From a virus, in IMG/VR virus record IMGVR_UViG_3300045912_000193, positions 1 to 40,940 of that record: 40,940 bases of DNA; one strand, given 5' to 3'. The translations under genes and the position numbers were made by a program. Each line of letters starts with the position of its first letter. Position 1 is the first letter of the stretch. Below, in pieces: positions 37,282-40,940 of this stretch. Below the pieces are notes generated by a model that ran no database searches, was not told the origin of the DNA, and saw only the letters and a program-made list of their open reading frames with translations.

Positions 37282-38717
37282 GGCCGGAGCCCCCGGATGT
37301 CGGCGATGACGCGGGCCAGGGCCGGCGTCCACGAGAACGCATCCTCGCCCTCGCGCGGCTGGCGGCAGAGCCGCACCTGGGGCTGGTCGTACCAGTACCA
37401 GGCCTCCTCGGTCGTGCCGTAGCGCCAGGCGCAGCGCGCCGGCGTCAGCACTCTCGTCGGGACGCCCATGCCGGCCGCCAGGTGCGCGACGGACTGGCAG
37501 ACGGTCACCGTCAGGTCCAGCGCGTGCAGCAGGTTGGTCATGTGGTGATAGTCCCAGTGGATCGTGATGCTGGCCGGGAACAGGTAGCGCTGCTGCCCTG
37601 GCAGCGCCTCGGCCACCGTGGACGCGAACTCGGTCATGTCCTCGTAATCGAGCCCGACGAACAGCGCGTCCGTGTGCCGCATCATCTCGATGGCCTCGCG
37701 GGGCGACAGCGTGCGGTGCGACCGCGCTGTCTGCATCACGCCGCCACGCATCGCCAGGCCGACGATGGGCCGGCCGGCGGCCAGGAACTCCAGGCGCTGC
37801 CGGTACTCGCGGGCCGCCGCCGGATCGGTGGCCCGGTAGATCGGGGTGTATCGACCGAAGCTCGCGCGGTCGGGCCGGTACAGCCAGGCCAGGTCGCCCA
37901 GCGGCGCCTTGTAGTCGGCAGTCACCGCCGGCGGCGGGCCGCTGTCCTTGCGGGTGGGGTGGATTTCCACGTTCGCCAGGTGCCCGAAGGCCGTGCGGTG
38001 AATCTGCTCCAGCCGCGGGTGGCACTCGAACACAACGCTCCCGAACTCGGCGGCCGCCAGCGGCAGCAGCGTCGCGAACATGAGTTCGTCGCCGATGCCC
38101 TGCTCGCCCCACACGACCAAGCGCTTGCCGGCCCGGGGCGCGTCCCTCGTCAGCACTTCCGGCTCCCGGTCGCCGTCGGCGGCGTAGAGCCGCAACAGTC
38201 GCTCGCGCCCGAGGCCGCCGTGGTACAGCTCGAACCCTTCAGCGAACCGGCCCGCCTCCAGGTAGAGCAGCCCCAGGTTCCAGGCGGCGGAGCTTTCGGC
38301 GCCATTGCTGACCTGGACGGCACGCTCCAGGTGCGGGATGCCGCCGTAGGGGTCGCCCTCGTTGACCCACAGGCTGCCGAAGTTGGAGAGCGCGCCGGCA
38401 TTGTTCGGCAGTTTCTCGGCGGCGAGCTGGCCGACCGCCATCCCGCGGTCGTAGTCGTTGAGCCGGCGGTACGCCGCCGTCAGGTTGATGAGGATGTGCG
38501 GGTTGCCGTCGAGCCGGTAGGCCTGTTCCAAACAGGCGATCCCAATGGCCGTGCGGCCCATGGCCATCATGAGGTTGCCGGCGTAGAACCAGGTGGCTGC
38601 CACCTGGGGGAGCTGGTCGAGCGCCGGCCAGATGAGTTGTTCGACCGTCGCGTAGTCCTGGGCCGTGAATGCAGCCTCGACCCGCTGCATCACGGTCGCG
38701 AAAGATAGTTCGTGCAA
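37278..38717 (-). CDS. TPR protein with C-terminal glycosyltransferase domain
   Basis: 479 residues. Tetratricopeptide repeats cover about 5 to 195 (AIGIACLEQAYRLDGNPHIL, GDPYGGIPHLERAVQVSNGA). The C-terminal domain (about 200 to 460) is a GT-B-like enzyme with WGEQGIGDELMFATLL, PIVGLAMRGG, SPREAIEMMRHTD and AHLAAGMGVPTRVLTP. Repeats may hold the acceptor protein, as in O-GlcNAc-type enzymes. The TTG start 38717 follows GGGGTGGGGA; ATG 38690 is an alternative. A terminator precedes it. Confidence 0.75.
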   Translation of the reverse strand: MHELSFATVMQRVEAAFTAQDYATVEQLIWPALDQLPQVAATWFYAGNLMMAMGRTAIGIACLEQAYRLDGNPHILINLTAAYRRLNDYDRGMAVGQLAAEKLPNNAGALSNFGSLWVNEGDPYGGIPHLERAVQVSNGAESSAAWNLGLLYLEAGRFAEGFELYHGGLGRERLLRLYAADGDREPEVLTRDAPRAGKRLVVWGEQGIGDELMFATLLPLAAAEFGSVVFECHPRLEQIHRTAFGHLANVEIHPTRKDSGPPPAVTADYKAPLGDLAWLYRPDRASFGRYTPIYRATDPAAAREYRQRLEFLAAGRPIVGLAMRGGVMQTARSHRTLSPREAIEMMRHTDALFVGLDYEDMTEFASTVAEALPGQQRYLFPASITIHWDYHHMTNLLHALDLTVTVCQSVAHLAAGMGVPTRVLTPARCAWRYGTTEEAWYWYDQPQVRLCRQPREGEDAFSWTPALARVIADIRGLRP

Positions 38718-38728
38718 TCCCCACCCCC

Positions 38729-38753
38729 AAAGAAACGGGGCCCGCAGGCCCCG
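38729..38753 (-). terminator. Rho-independent terminator after the capsid genes
   Basis: On the minus strand: stem CGGGGCC / GGCCCCG (38736..38753) with loop TGCG, then TTTCTTT (38729..38735). It lies between the second decoration-like gene and the TPR/glycosyltransferase gene, so the capsid block may end here with partial read-through. Confidence 0.75.
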
Positions 38754-38777
38754 CCGTCGCCCACACGCTGCCGGATC

Positions 38778-39254
38778 TTACTCCATCGCGTCCAGGGTGT
38801 AGTAGACATGCAGGTCGAAGTAGTGGCCGAGGGTAACCTCAGACCCGCCGAGGTTATAGATCACTGGTTCGTACCGCTGCTCGCGTGTAACCGCGTCCGC
38901 CACGATCTTCTTGGTCGGCCCAAGCGGCGGGGTGGTGGTGTTTGGCGCGTGGAACGGGAACATGGGGAACGCAGAAAAGACTCCCGGCACAATCGTCCCA
39001 GTAACGAGGAACAGCGCAGCGGAGGCGCTGGTGCCCAGCGACCCAAGGTTGAACCCGCCCGCCGGACAGGCCGGGCCGGGCTCCAAGTAAACCCACAGCG
39101 GGATCGCGCCGTCTGGCAAGCGGCCGATGAGGAAGCGGTTTGTGTCGCCCAAGCTGGCCGTGAACGACGACGACAGCCGGAAGCGCGCCATCTGGAGCAC
39201 CCCATGCAATTGGGCCGGGGTCTCCTTGTAGGACTTGCCGATGATGTCAGCCAT
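38778..39254 (-). CDS. Capsid decoration-like protein, paralogue 2
   Basis: 158 residues. Pattern GDTNRFLIGRLPDGAIPLWV, then PGPACPAGG, LGTSASAALFLVTG and ends VYYTLDAME. It shares this frame with the protein of the next gene (paralogue 1). It is beta-rich without enzymatic motif; position just after the major capsid gene suggests head decoration or stabilisation. ATG 39254 follows AAGGAG. Confidence 0.7.
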   Translation of the reverse strand: MADIIGKSYKETPAQLHGVLQMARFRLSSSFTASLGDTNRFLIGRLPDGAIPLWVYLEPGPACPAGGFNLGSLGTSASAALFLVTGTIVPGVFSAFPMFPFHAPNTTTPPLGPTKKIVADAVTREQRYEPVIYNLGGSEVTLGHYFDLHVYYTLDAME

Positions 39255-39266
39255 GGCGGCTGCTCC

Positions 39267-39713
39267 TTATGCCGGGTCGTCGAGGGTGTACAGGACCACG
39301 AGGTCGCCCATGTACCCGCTGGACAGTTGCGTCGCCACCGAGCCGGCTACCGGGCGGAAGATGATGTTCTCCCAGCGCGCGGCCGTCTGGTCATCGCTCA
39401 GCGAGATCATCTGGCGCCGGCCCAGCGCCCGGACGCCAGTCGTGAAGGGCGCAGCCGAATACGATGCCGACGGGAGGAACAGCTCCTGGCTGGCGCTGGT
39501 GCCGAACCGCGAGACGATGTTGTTGGCGGCAGGCAGCGCGGGCCCCGGATACCAGATGGCGCCGAGCGGGATGGCCTTGTGCGGCAGCTTGCCAATCCGG
39601 TACACGTCGCCGAGGCTGCACGCCAGCGACAGGCTGAGCTTGCACACTGCCACGTTGACGCCCGCATGCACCGCTTTGGACGGCGTGCGGGAGTTCGTGT
39701 CGATGATCGCCAT
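39267..39713 (-). CDS. Capsid decoration-like protein, paralogue 1
   Basis: 148 residues. Pattern GDVYRIGKLPHKAIPLGAIW, PGPALPAANN, RFGTSASQELFLPS and ends VLYTLDDPA, matching paralogue 2 throughout. Directly after the capsid gene (gap 12 bases), ATG with AAGGAGAA upstream. Probably sits on the capsid surface; two copies may occupy different sites or replace each other. Confidence 0.7.
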   Translation of the reverse strand: MAIIDTNSRTPSKAVHAGVNVAVCKLSLSLACSLGDVYRIGKLPHKAIPLGAIWYPGPALPAANNIVSRFGTSASQELFLPSASYSAAPFTTGVRALGRRQMISLSDDQTAARWENIIFRPVAGSVATQLSSGYMGDLVVLYTLDDPA

Positions 39714-39725
39714 GGTGCGTTCTCC

Positions 39726-40781
39726 TTACGAGACTGGCGTGGCCCAGGTCGGGACCACGATGCTCGCAAAGTCGGAGCCGTTGAACCGGGTCTTGGTCAT
39801 GCCCGCAATGCAGCCAGCGGCGACGCCGAGCTGGTTGCCATAGTCGAACATTTCCTCCTCCCAGGAATACACGCCCTTGCCGTAGCCGCGGCCGAAGGCG
39901 ATGACGCCGGCCTGCGCGCCCAGCAGCACGGCCCGGCGCACGTTCGGGTTGCCAGGTGCAGCCGGCACCCGCGTCGACTCGTGGAGCACGACGCCGTTGT
40001 ACATACCCAGGGCGCCCGTGAAGATCGGGTTCTTGGTCACGTTGCCGCCGCTCATGGCCGCCTTCTGGATGTCCTGCCACTGGCCGGCCGCGGTGTTCGT
40101 CCGGAGGTCGGTCACCTGGAACGGGTGCAGGAACATCACCAGGATGTCGTAGGGGCCATCCCGGACCTGGCGCATGGTGTTCTTGGCCAGCTTGGCCTTT
40201 TCCACCGCGCGGTCAATCTGCGTCAGGCTCATGCGCTGCACGGTCGTGTTGCTGATGGACGACTCGGCGATGGACGAGCCCGTCGGGAATGCGATGTGGT
40301 CGGCATCCGGGGCAACGACCGCCTGATTACCGGTGTAGCGGACATCCGTCTCGGCGGTGTTGCCGGCGAGCTGGTTGAAGAACCAGGCGTCGAAGCGATC
40401 GGCCCACCAGTCGGCGAGGGCGTCGCGGGCCTCGGCGCGCATGCTCCAGGGGACGCGCTGCTCGGACATCTTGCCGGCGCTGCGGACAGCGTGGCGGAGC
40501 TGGTCGATGAGCACGTCCTGGCTGAAGGTCTCCAGCGCCTCCTCGTTCCCCTCCAGCGTGCCGTCGCCGAGGATACCCGCGCCGGAGAGCTGCTGCCGGA
40601 TGCCGAAGCGGATGCGGTCGCCCGCCGCCTTCGACGTTTCGGTCTTGATCTGCACGATGGAGTTCCGGTCCTTGCCGATGAACGGCAGCGCCACGGTGCG
40701 CTTGAGCGCCTCCTTCATGAGGTCCGTCGACCAGTGCTTGACTGCCAACGGGTGATTGACTGGGAATTCTGTGCCGGCCAT
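39726..40781 (-). CDS. Major capsid protein (DUF4043/N4 gp56-type)
   Basis: 351 residues. HK97-fold shell protein of the DUF4043 (N4 gp56) family: KHWSTDLMKEALKRTVALPF, GDRIRFGIRQQLSGAGILGD, GTLEGNEEALETFSQDV, QLRHAVRSAGKMSEQRVPW and ADWWADRFDAWFFNQLAGN are its typical blocks. Length is normal. Its 5' end is repeated as a diverged partial copy at 1..207. ATG 40781 has GGAGG seven bases upstream. Confidence 0.92.
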   Translation of the reverse strand: MAGTEFPVNHPLAVKHWSTDLMKEALKRTVALPFIGKDRNSIVQIKTETSKAAGDRIRFGIRQQLSGAGILGDGTLEGNEEALETFSQDVLIDQLRHAVRSAGKMSEQRVPWSMRAEARDALADWWADRFDAWFFNQLAGNTAETDVRYTGNQAVVAPDADHIAFPTGSSIAESSISNTTVQRMSLTQIDRAVEKAKLAKNTMRQVRDGPYDILVMFLHPFQVTDLRTNTAAGQWQDIQKAAMSGGNVTKNPIFTGALGMYNGVVLHESTRVPAAPGNPNVRRAVLLGAQAGVIAFGRGYGKGVYSWEEEMFDYGNQLGVAAGCIAGMTKTRFNGSDFASIVVPTWATPVS

Positions 40782-40940
40782 GGCCGAGCCTCCTGGTGCG
40801 TGGATGATCCGTTACGCGCATGCCAGCCTGGCGCTGGCGCCTACTGCTCCCCCGTGTCGCCGGGAGCGCGCGAATCGCGGCCTGTGTGGTGCCGCGGGAC
40901 CATGCCCAGGGTATCGGGCGGGCGCCCGAAACGCTGGCAG
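40575..40940. repeat. Right copy of diverged terminal direct repeat
   Basis: Counterpart of 1..366, offset 40574. Nine of the ten differing positions lie before 40801 and the last at 40813; the outer 127 bases are identical. It shows that the two ends join, giving about 40574 unique bases. Confidence 0.95.

Noticed and set aside
37104-38708. Plus-strand open frame of 534 codons
   Set aside because: Antisense to the TPR/glycosyltransferase and methyltransferase genes, which have clear motifs.

Overview
The window is a nearly complete, probably circularly permuted, genome of a short-tailed (podovirus-like) double-stranded DNA phage. It is GC-rich, and most genes are packed as ATGA, TGATG or GTGA overlaps. 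A nested Rz/Rz1 spanin pair points to a Gram-negative host. The host genus cannot be read from the sequence. The first 366 bases recur at the last 366 (1..366 and 40575..40940) with ten mismatches, so the unique part is about 40.57 kb and the major capsid gene spans the join.

Layout. Reading the minus strand leftward from about 10.7 kb: two small unknown genes, a small unknown gene and a YdaS/Cro-like regulator each behind its own operator, a frameshifted gene, a DUF1376-type replication protein with an origin-like AT-rich patch inside it, a set of small early genes including a PD-(D/E)XK-like nuclease, then a possible small terminase, the large terminase, P22-like portal and scaffold. Across the circular join the minus strand continues with the DUF4043/N4-gp56-type major capsid protein, two paralogous decoration-like proteins, a terminator, a TPR/glycosyltransferase, a methyltransferase and two further glycosyltransferases, an SU10-type adaptor, a TIGR03790-like protein, two paralogous tail-fibre-like proteins, a P22 gp10-like protein, minor virion proteins, a GNAT-like protein, two ejection-type proteins, and an 8.4-kb gene for a 2786-residue polyvalent protein. 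The lysis genes (holin-like proteins, Rz/Rz1, M15 peptidase) follow and end at 16.08 kb.

The plus strand carries one short early unit (10.8 to 16.1 kb). It holds a 13-codon leader, several small proteins including an RMF/CrpP-like one, a YqaJ exonuclease with a Bet/RecT annealase, and a Cys-rich protein whose homologue lies on the minus strand at 6 kb.

Control. Six 16-bp dyads of the type GTACTC-N4-GAGTAC lie between 9.6 and 12.1 kb. Each sits in the same register, overlapping the first three bases of a promoter -10 hexamer, in both orientations. They form a divergent early switch, and the regulator at 9.4 kb has one of these sites in its own promoter, which seems to make a leaderless mRNA. 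No integrase is visible, so the lifestyle is open.

The most unusual items are this operator regulon, the polyvalent protein (ParB-like, RelA/SpoT-like, metallopeptidase-like and two ADP-ribosyltransferase-like regions), an apparently leaderless antisense gene embedded in a linker of that protein, and the capsid-adjacent glycosyltransferase/methyltransferase block.
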